From DATHKG01 sp035489435 (GTDB lineage Bacteria; Bacteroidota; Bacteroidia; Chitinophagales; Chitinophagaceae), in assembly GCA_035489435.1 (NCBI GenBank), contig DATHKG010000015.1: 64,000 nucleotides of DNA, one strand, 5' to 3'. Of the stretch, positions 17,172-28,500 are shown piece after piece. Each line of letters begins with the position of its first letter. The first letter of the stretch is position 1. Position numbers and translations under genes: made by a program. The notes below the pieces were generated by a model. It saw only the letters and a list, made by a program, of their open reading frames with translations, made no database searches and was not told the DNA's origin.

Positions 17172-19949
17172 TTACTCACCTGCCTGGTACAACTCATTAA
17201 AAAGAAATTTAAAAGTTCCCTGGGTCTGCCCACGGAATGTTATCTCCGGACCGAAAGCATACAATTTACCTTTACCTATGGAGGCCACAAATGCAGCTAC
17301 TCCATCTTCGAGATAAGCTTGTCCCCATGCCCAACCGCTACGCAGCGGTTTGTTTGAGGAAAACCACGCTATTGGTTTTACCTGTCCCTTCACGACCGCT
17401 TCCGGTGCAAGCTTAAATACAGGACTTGCATCAAAATAAACATCAGCTTCAACCGACATACCCCAGGCTGCAGATTGAGTAGAATCGATACTGACCCTTA
17501 AGACACTTCCCGGGATATAAAACTTTTCTCCTGGTAAAGGTCTTTCCTGTCCGGCATTCATCTCCGTCAAAGCATTGCGAACAGGAACTCCCAAATGATA
17601 TGCAAGGTTAGTACTGCTACCAATGGTAACAACAGAACCACCGGCCTCCAGGAAACGTTTGATCTGGGGAATACTGGTATCTGCCGTTATCCTGCCTAAA
17701 GTATTTTGATACTCCGCTGGAATCTCCGCCCGGTTTGGCTGCCTGCCGCCGCCAAATCCACCGGATGCATTGCCACCTCTTCCCGGGGCAGGGATGGCAC
17801 CTGTAACAAATACTATGACATCATATTTATCCCGAAGATTGCCTTTATCAATTTCATTGGCATAAATAAGATTGATAGGGAAATGATGTTGCTCCATCAG
17901 CCATCGGACCCAGCCGGAAGGCATAGAACCACCATAAGTATCCCATAAGCCTATACGCATCTGGGAGACCTTTACCGCATCTGCAGGTTGTTTGGCAACA
18001 CCTGTAATTTTTATCCCAAGGTCAGCGGACGCTTTTTGGAGTATGGTCTTTCCGGATGAAGGGACAAAGAATGTTCCGGGGCCTGCATTCGCATTGCCGG
18101 CAATTCCTTTTGGAAGACGATATACTTTAATACCTGCTTTCAGCAGATCATTTACAGCGATAAAGCTATTGTTGGAGCGGGCATCTAACAGGTAACCAGC
18201 AGAAGAAGCGACATTGCTTTGAACTTTAGGTGCCTGTAAATCTCCATAAGCCAGTTTTTGAAACGGACCATCAAAGTCGTTCAGGATACGGTCAAACTGA
18301 ACACCCATTGTATAGGCAGGTGTCCAGCCTGCTGCATCATAAGGGCGAATAGGAGGTCCACCGGGATATGAGAAATCATTGGGATGATCCTGGGGCTCAA
18401 ACATATCCAGCACATGCGGACGAAATGCCTGGGCGGTTTTAACAATAAAGGAACCTGCAGGATATTTTTTTCCTTGTACAGCAAATTCAGCTGTTGACTT
18501 ATTTACCGATATACCTGACCTTATGAGTGCATTTATAAACTTAACAGCCGTTGGAAAATCAGGTTGGTCAGCAGAGACAATATACCCTCGCGGATCACGA
18601 AGGGTGGAATCTTTTAAAACAATATTGTAGTATTTAACAGGAATTGTATCAAAGGATCCAGGCCTTATACCCCCGGAATTATTGCCGGATTCGGCGGCTC
18701 TTGTATTCCTTTGATCCTTTTTAAAAGCATTGTTGATCGAGTCTATATGTCTTGGAGAAAGACCCCAATAGTCGCGACTGCCGTTATCAATGGAATTTTT
18801 GCCCATATGGTAAATACCATATAACAGATCCTTACGATTACTTACTGCATAGTTAAGAACGGCATAATTAAGCGATACTGAGTAATCAATGGACTGCCGG
18901 AAATGCCATTCCTGTGGTGTAACCGGATATGGTGTAGCCATATTGGGAATGAGACGCGCAGGTACAAGGGGCACGGTTGATGGGGTAGGACTCCCAATGA
19001 TTTCAGTAAGTATCCCGATCATATTATGGAAGTAGGAAGTTGTTCGCAAACCTCCGTTCCACCAGGTTGAATAATTTGAACCGGAACGTTGTGTGTAACC
19101 GGGTTTGCCTTCTCTACTGAGTCGGTTGTTCATAGCTGCTCCAACCCCGTCTAAACTGGTAACCATTAATGGGTCATAAACATAGTTAAAAGGATCGCGG
19201 TAAGGTGGGCCTGCGAGAACAGAACCCGGAGGGCCCGTCTGATGATGGTTATAGATGATTTGTGGCATCCACTCAACGTACTGTTGCCGGCTAATGTTCT
19301 GGGTTTCTTTCATGTTCATCATATAGAAATCCCTGTTGTTATCATGCCCGATATATTTTTGATAGAGCCGGGGAAGTTGTGAATACGAACGTTTTTTAGG
19401 ATCTGAACTCCTCATATACCAATCAGAAACCAATTCCTGTCCATCCGGATTTGCATGTGTAAAAAGGATAATGGCATTATCCAGTATCTCCATGGTTTCC
19501 GGATCGTTTTTGGTCACGAACTGGTACATGGTTTCGATTAGCTGGTGCGCCCCGACCACTTCGGTAGCGTGGAGGCCCCCATCGATCCAGACAACAGCTT
19601 TGCCTTCTGCAGCCAGTGCCTTTGCCTGATCATCATTGAGGTCCTCGGCATGGGCAAGCTTCTGTGAAATCTCCTTGTAGTGATCAAGCTTCTTAATATT
19701 CGCCGGGCTGGAAACAATCATCATATACTGGTGGCGACCTTCTTCGGTTAGCCCGATATCTACCAACTTAGTGCGATCAGATGCAGCCAGCTTTTTAAAA
19801 TACGCCTCAGCCTGGGTATAAGTAGAAAGTTTATAATCATCACCGATATTAAATCCAAAATGTTCTTTGGGTGACGGAACTGTTTGTGCAGATAACATCG
19901 CGTAGGCATAGATGTTAAATAAAACCGAAAGACAAAAAATACGGATCAT
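17172..19949 (-). CDS. M14 zinc carboxypeptidase with C-terminal GATase-like domain
   Basis: The 925-residue protein starts with a signal peptide (cleavage near LSA-Q) and has the M14 zinc site. His127 and Glu130 are in GGLHATE, the third ligand is His235 or 236 in IYNHHQTG, substrate-binding Asn205-Arg206 are in NNRDFYM, and the catalytic Glu is in GILTEIIGS near residue 330. The C-terminal 300 residues resemble the class I glutamine amidotransferase-like fold often attached to Bacteroidota M14 proteins (IGLWDTYGG, YDVIVFVTGAIP), without an obvious Cys nucleophile. A Gly-rich loop (PGRGGNASGGFGGGRQ) lies within it. It is the fifth gene of the SusCD operon and probably trims C-terminal residues from imported or captured peptides. 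Confidence 0.88.
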   Translation of the reverse strand: MIRIFCLSVLFNIYAYAMLSAQTVPSPKEHFGFNIGDDYKLSTYTQAEAYFKKLAASDRTKLVDIGLTEEGRHQYMMIVSSPANIKKLDHYKEISQKLAHAEDLNDDQAKALAAEGKAVVWIDGGLHATEVVGAHQLIETMYQFVTKNDPETMEILDNAIILFTHANPDGQELVSDWYMRSSDPKKRSYSQLPRLYQKYIGHDNNRDFYMMNMKETQNISRQQYVEWMPQIIYNHHQTGPPGSVLAGPPYRDPFNYVYDPLMVTSLDGVGAAMNNRLSREGKPGYTQRSGSNYSTWWNGGLRTTSYFHNMIGILTEIIGSPTPSTVPLVPARLIPNMATPYPVTPQEWHFRQSIDYSVSLNYAVLNYAVSNRKDLLYGIYHMGKNSIDNGSRDYWGLSPRHIDSINNAFKKDQRNTRAAESGNNSGGIRPGSFDTIPVKYYNIVLKDSTLRDPRGYIVSADQPDFPTAVKFINALIRSGISVNKSTAEFAVQGKKYPAGSFIVKTAQAFRPHVLDMFEPQDHPNDFSYPGGPPIRPYDAAGWTPAYTMGVQFDRILNDFDGPFQKLAYGDLQAPKVQSNVASSAGYLLDARSNNSFIAVNDLLKAGIKVYRLPKGIAGNANAGPGTFFVPSSGKTILQKASADLGIKITGVAKQPADAVKVSQMRIGLWDTYGGSMPSGWVRWLMEQHHFPINLIYANEIDKGNLRDKYDVIVFVTGAIPAPGRGGNASGGFGGGRQPNRAEIPAEYQNTLGRITADTSIPQIKRFLEAGGSVVTIGSSTNLAYHLGVPVRNALTEMNAGQERPLPGEKFYIPGSVLRVSIDSTQSAAWGMSVEADVYFDASPVFKLAPEAVVKGQVKPIAWFSSNKPLRSGWAWGQAYLEDGVAAFVASIGKGKLYAFGPEITFRGQTQGTFKFLFNELYQAGE

Positions 19950-20007
19950 TAAAAAAAATTATTAAATGACATTAAATTAGGAATGAAAGATATCCAAGTT
20001 ATCGCTT

Positions 20008-23000
20008 TTAAAAACTCCGTTTTGATTTTGCTGCAACTTCTTTTTTAACCTCCTCAAAACTTTTAAGCTGAATGGCAAGCTTTGCAGATAATTCGACAAA
20101 CTTTTCTTTATGTTGCATCGGGGGTTTTACATCACCGGATTCAACAAAATTAGCCAGAGAAATTAATTTGGTATCAAGTTTTACAGGATAATTAGTCAGG
20201 TCCTGGTTTGCTTTTGCTTTAACCTGTACCAGTTCATCTTCAATCCGAAGCATTTTCTCACGTAAAGCTTCTATAGATTTGTTGTTTAATTTAGAGCTGT
20301 CCAGTTGTTGCCTGATTTTTCTAATCTCTTTTACAGCATTGCGTAACGCTGTTGTCTGTTCGCCTATTTTTATAAGCAAATCATACTGTTCTTTGTATTC
20401 AGCTGCGGTAATTGGTATCCGTGGATCTTTTACAACCTCAAACTCCTGTGTCATCACCGTCGTATCTACAGTTAGCCGCACTTTGTATTTGCCAGGCATA
20501 ATTAATGGCCCTCTTGCGGTTCCATGAGTTACTATACCTTCCAATGGTGCAGGATCCGGATAGCGCATATCATCCCAAATAAATTTATTTCCGCCTGATG
20601 CGGCAGTTAAAACCGGTTCCCGCCTGGCACCTCTTCGTGGGGGTGCGCGCATTTCAGTTTCAGCGGCTTTAGCAGCTGAGTCTGAATTATTCAAAGCTGT
20701 TGCTGTATCTATCCTGCTTTTATATGATTTAATCACTTTACCGGAAGCATCAATAAACTCAACGGATATTGTCCCCTTCGGTTTTTCTTTAAGATAATAC
20801 TGCACCGTTACTCCTGAAGCTGGGTTCTGACCAACGTTTTGTGGTCCTGCACCTTCAAAACCAATAACCGAACGTTTGCCACCACCCCGGTATCTTACAG
20901 TGGCAGCGGGTTTAAACAGGTAAACAACAGAACTATGAACTTCGGCACTGATCTGCTGAAGTGTTGACAGATTATCCAATACCCAAAAAGACCGGCCATG
21001 AGTAGCTGCAACAAGGCTGTTATCCTGGATGGCCAGATCATGTATTGGTACAACCGGTAGGTTCAACTGCAGTGGTTGCCAGTTTTCACCATCATTGAAA
21101 GATATATATATTCCTTTTTCTGTACCAGCATACAATAAGCCCTTGCGTTTGGGATCTTCCCTGATTACCCTTGTAAATTCATCTTCGGGAATCCCGTTGG
21201 TAATTTTCTTCCAGGTTTTGCCATAGTCGCTGGTCTTATACATATAGGGATGAAAATCATCCTGCTTATATCTTATTGCTGCAATATATACAGTTGCAGG
21301 ATCATGGGCTGAAGCATCAATAATGCTGATTCGTGAGAATTCGGGGATACCTTTTGGAGAAACATTTTTCCATGTTTTTCCATTGTCGGTTGAAAGGTTA
21401 ATATATCCGTCATCGGAGCCCGTCCAAAGCAGGCCTGCTTTTATTGGTGATTCCGCAAAAGCGAATATTGTTCCATACCATTCCACGCCTGTATTATCGC
21501 GTACTACCGGTCCCCAGTCTTTTCCAATTTCAGGTTTATCCCTGGTTGGGGTCTTTTCAAGGGTTGCTGAATCGGAGCGGGTTAAGTTTGGACTGATTAC
21601 CTGCCAGCTGTTTCCCTGGTCCAAAGAACGGTGAACATAGGACGACGTAGCATATAATACATTACTGTTGTGTGGCGATACTACAATTGGAAACGTCCAT
21701 TGAAAACGATATTTGATGTCTGCAGAACCGTAGCCATAATTATCTTCGGGAACAACCGAAGCATCTGAAACCTGGTTTGTTTCCATGTTCAGCTTTGTGA
21801 TCCAGTGGTGATTAGCCGCAAAAATAAGTTTAGGATTATTTTTATCGAAAGCAATATAGCCAGACTCACCACCGGCAACTGAGTATAGATCATCCGGATA
21901 AATGGCACCATTGTCAGACCTCATCGGAACCGAGATCGTTGAATTATCCTGCTGTGAACCATAAACACGGTAAGGAAATTTGTTGTCAGCAATTACATGA
22001 TACATCTGGGCAGTGGGCTGGTTGTAAATAGATGACCAGGACTTGCCTCCATCAAATGTCACTGTTGCTCCGCCATCGTTTGCTTCAATCATTCTGTCTG
22101 TATCTTTCGGGTCGATCCAAAGCTGGTGATTGTCTCCATGGGGAGTGGATACAGCCGCGAATTTTTTACCACCGTCAGCAGATTTCCAGAATCCAATATT
22201 CATCACCCAAAGTTTTGAACTATCCTTTGGATCAGCGGTGAGATGATGATAATACCAGGGACGCTGGTGCAGCTCGGCATTTTGACTCATCAATTGCCAA
22301 TGAGCACCTGCATCATCAGTGCGATAAATACCTGTCTGGTTGTTCTCAGCTTCAATGATAGCCCAGACTCGTTCCGGCCTTGCAGGTGATAAAGCAAGCC
22401 CTATTCTTCCACGATTCTTACCAGTAGGCAATCCCGGATTCAAGGTGATGTCGGTCCAGGTTTCGCCACCATCAAGGGTTTTGTGTATTCCTGCTCCTGG
22501 CCCGGAACTTCTTACCCCCCATTCAAAGCGACGAAATTCAAAAGTAGAAGCATATATGATACGGGGATTTGTTGGATCCATGGTTAAATCAATCGCGCCC
22601 GCGTTGGGGTTTTTATATAAGATTTTTTTCCAGGTTTTACCGCCATCACTGGTGCGGAATACGCCACGATCTTCATTTGGACCAAATGCATGACCAATAG
22701 CCGCTACATAAACAGTATCCGGATTTGTTGGATGAATTATCAGTCTGCCGATGTGATAGGTATCTTTCAAGCCCATATACGACCAGGTTTTGCCACCATC
22801 CGTTGACTTATATACACCATCACCATGAGAAGTGTTTCCTCGTAAAGTATGTTCACCCATGCCAACATAAACAATATCAGGATTTGATTTTGATACTTCA
22901 ATCGCCCCGACAGAACCCATTTTGAAGAAGCCGTCAGAAATGTTTTTCCAACTTTCACCGCCATCAGTAGTTTTCCATACTCCCCCCCCCGTAGTACCCA

Positions 23001-23241
23001 TATAAAAAGTCATTTTATCTGTTGGATGGCCAGTTACAGAAACTGAACGTCCGCCGCGAAAAGGTCCTATTAATCGCCACTGCATAGATTTCATAATGTC
23101 AGCGTTTGACTGAGGATCCAGGTTTGATTTATTAACCAGGGCCGACTTAATAGCGGTGCCCTGAGCAGTTAATTGATCGGTCGTTACCAGTGCAGCAAGA
23201 ATTACCAAAGCAATACCGCTAATCGCTTTTTTCATTTTCAT
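20008..23241 (-). CDS. Sortilin/VPS10-like Asp-box beta-propeller protein, secreted
   Basis: The 1077-residue protein has a signal peptide and about ten Asp-box (BNR) repeats of the form S/T-x-D-x-G-x-x-W, such as TTDGGESWKNI, STDGGKTWSYM, TSDGGKTWKKI and TLDGGETWTDI. Together they form one or two beta-propellers over roughly residues 55-740. The last 330 residues contain a beta-sandwich-like part and a helical end. Such proteins are routinely annotated as glycosyl hydrolases, but no sialidase active site (Arg triad, FRIP) is visible, so a binding or scaffold role fits better. It sits between a SusD-type lipoprotein gene and two peptidase genes in one operon (gaps 41 and 58 bases), which suggests a role in peptide or protein capture. 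Confidence 0.8.
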   Translation of the reverse strand: MKMKKAISGIALVILAALVTTDQLTAQGTAIKSALVNKSNLDPQSNADIMKSMQWRLIGPFRGGRSVSVTGHPTDKMTFYMGTTGGGVWKTTDGGESWKNISDGFFKMGSVGAIEVSKSNPDIVYVGMGEHTLRGNTSHGDGVYKSTDGGKTWSYMGLKDTYHIGRLIIHPTNPDTVYVAAIGHAFGPNEDRGVFRTSDGGKTWKKILYKNPNAGAIDLTMDPTNPRIIYASTFEFRRFEWGVRSSGPGAGIHKTLDGGETWTDITLNPGLPTGKNRGRIGLALSPARPERVWAIIEAENNQTGIYRTDDAGAHWQLMSQNAELHQRPWYYHHLTADPKDSSKLWVMNIGFWKSADGGKKFAAVSTPHGDNHQLWIDPKDTDRMIEANDGGATVTFDGGKSWSSIYNQPTAQMYHVIADNKFPYRVYGSQQDNSTISVPMRSDNGAIYPDDLYSVAGGESGYIAFDKNNPKLIFAANHHWITKLNMETNQVSDASVVPEDNYGYGSADIKYRFQWTFPIVVSPHNSNVLYATSSYVHRSLDQGNSWQVISPNLTRSDSATLEKTPTRDKPEIGKDWGPVVRDNTGVEWYGTIFAFAESPIKAGLLWTGSDDGYINLSTDNGKTWKNVSPKGIPEFSRISIIDASAHDPATVYIAAIRYKQDDFHPYMYKTSDYGKTWKKITNGIPEDEFTRVIREDPKRKGLLYAGTEKGIYISFNDGENWQPLQLNLPVVPIHDLAIQDNSLVAATHGRSFWVLDNLSTLQQISAEVHSSVVYLFKPAATVRYRGGGKRSVIGFEGAGPQNVGQNPASGVTVQYYLKEKPKGTISVEFIDASGKVIKSYKSRIDTATALNNSDSAAKAAETEMRAPPRRGARREPVLTAASGGNKFIWDDMRYPDPAPLEGIVTHGTARGPLIMPGKYKVRLTVDTTVMTQEFEVVKDPRIPITAAEYKEQYDLLIKIGEQTTALRNAVKEIRKIRQQLDSSKLNNKSIEALREKMLRIEDELVQVKAKANQDLTNYPVKLDTKLISLANFVESGDVKPPMQHKEKFVELSAKLAIQLKSFEEVKKEVAAKSKRSF

Positions 23242-23282
23242 ATCTGAATGTTAATTTATTTGAAAGGGTCGCTTGTTTTTGA

Positions 23283-23903
23283 TTATTGATTTTTAAACCT
23301 GGCCCCAACCCTGCAGTCACCTGGTTCTCCACGGGATTCGTCACAAACATTATTAAAGAAGGTCACGATCTTTCGGCCATCGCCAAGATTTAAAATAAAT
23401 TTGAATAAATAATAATCATTTACCTCTATGTTTTTTGTATCCACTCCTGCAATAGTTGCCAGCTGGCCGGCTGTAAATGTATAGGTTTTTGGAAAGGTTG
23501 TTGCTGTCTCCAGAAATTTATCAGTAGTCCTGACTATACTTGGCAATGGAAACTGGAAGATATTCGGGTATTGATTACCGGGACTACTGATTACAATGGG
23601 ATAAGCAGGGGCGCTTGCTTCTTTTTTATTGTAACTAACATACACGTCAATTGAGCTGACCGTCTCTTTCCCGAACCCTTCCCAATCTAATATAAATTCG
23701 AATTGCTGTGTTGCAACATTTGGGTCTTTGAGATTAAAGAAGGAAGTTTTCGCTGCGTCAACTGTTGGTAGGGCTGATTTTGATGTATTGACTGTGACTA
23801 TTGGTACAGCCGTATACTTATAATCTTCCCACTCATATTTTTTTGTTGAACAGGCACTTGATATAAATAACAATAAGTATCCAGCTGTTGATATATGTTT
23901 CAT
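23283..23903 (-). CDS. SusD-linked surface lipoprotein, unknown function
   Basis: The 206-residue protein has a lipoprotein signal (hydrophobic residues 7-16, lipobox ISSAC) and then a beta-rich domain that I cannot assign to a named family. It contains paired Cys residues near the C-terminus (NNVCDESRGEPGDCRVG). Position is its best clue: it is the third gene after SusC and SusD, 22 bases behind SusD, where Bacteroidota loci typically encode a surface ligand-binding (SusE/F-like) lipoprotein. A role as accessory binding protein is inferred from that. Confidence 0.65.
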   Translation of the reverse strand: MKHISTAGYLLLFISSACSTKKYEWEDYKYTAVPIVTVNTSKSALPTVDAAKTSFFNLKDPNVATQQFEFILDWEGFGKETVSSIDVYVSYNKKEASAPAYPIVISSPGNQYPNIFQFPLPSIVRTTDKFLETATTFPKTYTFTAGQLATIAGVDTKNIEVNDYYLFKFILNLGDGRKIVTFFNNVCDESRGEPGDCRVGARFKNQ

Positions 23904-23925
23904 ATTGTAAATTTTATATGCTGAG

Positions 23926-25521
23926 TTATTTGTCCCAGAAAACCGGTGTAGTTTGTTGGGCTATTTGAATTTCACCGGCTATTGCGCTTACTGATGTATT
24001 TGTGGTTAACTCGGATTGTGAATAATAAAGTCTTAAAGGATAAACATTCAATGGAGATAACAAAGGGCGCAAAACAGGCAAACCTGTTCGCCGGTGATCA
24101 TTATAGGTTTCCATTCCGTTACCAAAAGAGGCAATGTACTTTTGTGTCATCACTTGCTCAAGTTTTTTGTTATTATCAACTGCAGAGGAATAATTCTGAG
24201 CTAACCTATTCACAAAACCAGTAATTGTAGATGCCGGTATAGCTATGCCCCCATTTGCAATGGCAAAAGCGCTTATGCTATTCAGGTTTGCTGTAATACC
24301 ATCTTTAAAAAGCTGGCTCGCATCTTCTCCTGTGTTCAGTGTTAAAGCTGCCTCGGCTCTCATAAAATAAACCATGGCATTTGTAAGGAGGGGCATAAGA
24401 CCAGCACCGGTTCCGTCAGAAACAGCAACCACTTTGTTTGTTCCGCTGGTGCCCGTATTGGTCAGAAATACATTGGTAGCCGGTATATTATTCACGGGAG
24501 CATTATCGTACAAACCGCCGGCAGGATAAATTCCAAATGTTGCTCTTCTTGTCTGATCGGCCGGTACTGAAGTGCCATCTCCTGGGTTACGTCCATAATA
24601 GCCATTGCTGTTGGAGGCGTTATTCAGACCTGCTGTTGCGTTTTGACGGTAAATAAAATAACGCAATCTTGGGTCATCATTAGTGAATAACATATCCATT
24701 AATGACTGGCTCATATAAAACGTTTTCGTTCCCTGGTATTCAGACCTGTGCCATGGATGTCGGTTATTTGGATTCTGTGAAGGTCCGAACTTAAAGGTGA
24801 AGTCCGTTGCGGCTGAGTTTATCAGGGGTGCAGTAATCAAAGTTTTAATGCCTGCAGCCGCCTTTGCAGCATCAGCTAATCTTATTTGGTTAAATAATTT
24901 CAGTTTCAGTGAATTTGCCATTCTTATCCAAGAGTCTTTACTGCCGCGGTAGATAATATCAGCAGTGACAGGTGTCAGTGTAGCTGATGTTGTTTTATTC
25001 GCATCGGCAATGGCTTCGGCAATCAGGGCAAAAACTTTATCATAAATCTCACCACCGTTTTCAAAGGCAGGGCTGCGGTTTTCCTGGCCAAGACTTGCAC
25101 CGGAATATGGTATATCTCCCCACATATCAACCATCATACTATACAGGTAAGCCTTTTCCAGTTTTGCAATGGCGACATATCCCCACTGCTGTTGTTCTGT
25201 GCCGTCCTTGATTAATGTTTCGATATCGATGAATGTCTGGCTGTAAAATCCATTCCAGGAATCATCGAAGCTGGTGCCTGTTTGTTGAAAACGGCTGAGA
25301 CCGGAAGAAAATATAGTGTGCTGAACGATAGTAGCTGCGCCACTGTTTAGTTGATACATATTAGCTGCCATTGATATCTGGGTTGATGGCAATAATAAAC
25401 TAAGCTCGGCGGTGGTGATGTTATTGGGATCATCATTGATGTCTACAAACTTTTTACACGAACTTCCAAGTAGAAAAATTGCGGATAGTAAAAAAGTGAG
25501 TTTTATGTATGTGGATTTCAT
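23926..25521 (-). CDS. SusD/RagB-family substrate-binding lipoprotein
   Basis: This 531-residue protein has the lipobox LLGSSC and begins, as SusD-like proteins do, with KKFVDINDDPNN. It has the helical TPR-like region (AIAKLEKAYLYSMMVDMWGDIPYS) and the RANSLKLKLFNQIRLAD segment typical of the SusD-like type 2 family. The family caps the SusC transporter at the cell surface and holds ligand over its pore. It is encoded 34 bases after SusC in the same operon. The neighbouring peptidases suggest that the ligand is a peptide, as in the RagAB system. Confidence 0.92.
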   Translation of the reverse strand: MKSTYIKLTFLLSAIFLLGSSCKKFVDINDDPNNITTAELSLLLPSTQISMAANMYQLNSGAATIVQHTIFSSGLSRFQQTGTSFDDSWNGFYSQTFIDIETLIKDGTEQQQWGYVAIAKLEKAYLYSMMVDMWGDIPYSGASLGQENRSPAFENGGEIYDKVFALIAEAIADANKTTSATLTPVTADIIYRGSKDSWIRMANSLKLKLFNQIRLADAAKAAAGIKTLITAPLINSAATDFTFKFGPSQNPNNRHPWHRSEYQGTKTFYMSQSLMDMLFTNDDPRLRYFIYRQNATAGLNNASNSNGYYGRNPGDGTSVPADQTRRATFGIYPAGGLYDNAPVNNIPATNVFLTNTGTSGTNKVVAVSDGTGAGLMPLLTNAMVYFMRAEAALTLNTGEDASQLFKDGITANLNSISAFAIANGGIAIPASTITGFVNRLAQNYSSAVDNNKKLEQVMTQKYIASFGNGMETYNDHRRTGLPVLRPLLSPLNVYPLRLYYSQSELTTNTSVSAIAGEIQIAQQTTPVFWDK

Positions 25522-25555
25522 GATCTCTGCTGTTTAAATGATGAATGACCTTTTA

Positions 25556-28500
25556 TTAGAAACTGAAACGGAGGTTAACACCAAATCTCCGCGTGGTAGG
25601 CACAGCCAGGTTATCATAACCCCTTGAGTTACCTACACCCAACGAACTGACTTCAGGGTCAAAATTTGTGTATTTGGGAAAGTTGGGTGCATTGTACCAG
25701 AGGTTACGTCCGCTTACAGAAATTGATGCTGATCCAAAAGGACTATTTTTCAAAAGCTTTGCTGGTAATTCGTATCCCAATGATACTTCCCTGAGACGTA
25801 CAACTGTAGCATCAAGTATTGAACCTTCGCTTACTCCACCTGGACCCATACCACCTGAAAAGAAATGATCTTCATAGCTCATTGCAACATTGTTCGGGAT
25901 CTTGTTTCCCCTTGAATCCAGCAGTGGCTTCAACGTATTTATATCGCCAAGTATACCCGGTGCCACAATCACAAATTCACGTTCTTCAGTATCCCTGGTT
26001 ACCCCGCGTGAAATCATATTGCCTACAGTACTTGAAAATAAATCCCCACCTTGTTTCCAGTCAAACAAAATGCTCATGGAAAAATTTCTGAACCTGAATG
26101 AATTTGTGACACCTAACAGGAAATCAGGATTTGGATTTCCAATTGGAAGCAATGTGCCTGATGTCAGTGGTTTGCCTGTATTTGGGTCAATCAGGATGTT
26201 TTGTTCCTCATCTCTTGCGAAGGCTGTTCCAAGAATCAAACCATAGGGCTGCCCTACAATATGAATGCTGCTGGTACCATTTGCACCACCATAACTAAAA
26301 CTCTGGTAACCGCCGAGATCATTTATGATGTTTTCATTTTTTGTAAAGTTGGCTGCTATGTTCCAATTGAAACCTTTGCCATTGCTTTTAACAGGCGAAG
26401 CTGTCAGACCTATTTCAATGCCGCTGTTGGTTGCTTTACCCAGGTTAAGAATCTGGGTTGTATAGCCAGTAGATGGTGCTGCACTTACCTGGAATATTTG
26501 TGAAGTACTTTTTTTGTTGTAGTAAGTAAAATCTATTCCGATTCTACCGTTAAGGAATTGCAGTTCAGCGCCCATTTCCAATTCTGTAATAAATTCCGGT
26601 TTCAGATTTGCATTCGCCAGCAGGTCGGCCTGTGTTACTATATTCGTTGCTGCGCCGCCGGGAGCCGTAAACGGCGCCCCTACAGAGCCAACCCCGGAAG
26701 ACGTACCCAATGAGGTATTAATCGGATACACATTTAATGTCTGATAAGGAGTCGCCTCGTTACCAACCTGCGTATATCCGGCTCTTATCTTACCGAATGA
26801 AATGATATTTCTCGGCAAATTCAATACCTGTGTAAATATGAAGGAACCATTTACACCACCATATAGGTAACTCCGGTTATCTGCCGGTAAGGTTGAAGAA
26901 ATATCATTTCGGCCAACGATATTCAATGTGAGAAAGTTTTTATATTCAAAGGTCAGATCCGTGAAAAATGCGTAAAATCTTTGTTTAAGCATATTCCGGT
27001 TGTTTTGTAACTGTACTGGTGTTATAGAACTGGTATTGTTTATACTATTGAGGTCGGCAACTATGATATTATCACCATAAAATACTTTACGATTGGTGAG
27101 GCGCTGGTTGATATTATTTCCCAGGATGGCTTTGAACGAAATGTTTTTATTGATGGATGTACTGACGGTTGCCAATAACGTATTATCTAACTCCTGCCGG
27201 TAAATATCATCGCTGGTAATGCTTCCATTGGGATAAGATGAGCTTCCTTTTCCTCTCACACTTAATCTCCTGTCAGTATAAGCATTAAAACCTACTGTGT
27301 TTTGGATGTTTAACCAGGGTAGTGGATCATAACCCACTACAAAGTTTCCATAATACCTGTCCACATCACTAGTGGTGGGACTATGTAATACTGACCAGTA
27401 AGGATTGTCGAGCCCGGTGTAATCATACACATTACTGCCATCAAGTGGATTTTCATACGGGTTATTTGAAAGGTCATAACTTGTGGGGGCATACATCAAT
27501 GCACTCATGATCGAGCCGGTAGCCCCGCCGATAGGGGGTGATTCCTGGTGGGTTACAACATAGTTGATTGAGCCACTTGCATAGAATTTATTATCCAGTT
27601 TGATGTTCCCGCCCACATTTATGGAGGTGCGGGTTATTTCATTCGATGGAACTACACCGCGGTTACTTGTTCTTGAAATGCCAGCGGTGAAGTTTCCTTT
27701 TTCGCTCCCTGAAGAAATTGAAAGCGCATTTTCAAGCACGCTACCTGTTCTGAAAAAGTCTTTTGTATTCTGTTCTGCATAGGATTTATATGGAATCTGT
27801 ATGGGGGTTTTACCATCTGCCTCATAGAACTGGGGAAACACGGTTGCGTCAAATTGCCTGGTTAGTTGGTGTGGTATTGTTTCACGGGTTGGTAATATGC
27901 TTGTTACTCCAGGGAAAGGTTGTCCCCAAGACGCATAAACGCCATGCCGGTAGTCGTTATTAGTACCTTGTCCATACCTGGTCTGATATTCTGGTAGACC
28001 TGAAACTTTTTCAATAGAATAACCTGAATTGTAAGTAATCTCAGTGCCTTTCCTGCTTTGCTTTTTACCGGATTTAGTGGTAATGATTATAGCACCATTG
28101 GCTGCCCGGGAGCCATATAGTGCCGCGGCAGCTGCGCCTTTTAGTACGGTCATGCTTTGGATATTGTTGGGATCTATGTCATAAGCACGATTTGTGACAC
28201 CGGCTCCTCCCACTGATGCAGAGCCCGCATTTGCAAAACTGGAATTGTCGAACGGTACTCCATCCACTACAAATAGAGGCTGGTTATTATTACCAAGAGA
28301 AGAATTACCGCGTATAGTAATATTAGTTCCTCCACCGGCTACACCTCCTGAACTTTGTATATCTACACCTGCAACTTTGCCAGTTAATGATCTAAGTGGA
28401 TCTGGTTCCGATTTCTGTGCCAGCTGATCCGCATTCAGTGTGCTTACAGAATAGCCAAGTTTGTTTTTTTGTCTTCTGATACCTGCAGCTGTTACAACAA

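Noticed and set aside
20008..23241. Calling the Asp-box protein a sialidase
   Set aside because: Asp-boxes alone do not show catalysis; no Arg triad or FRIP motif is visible.
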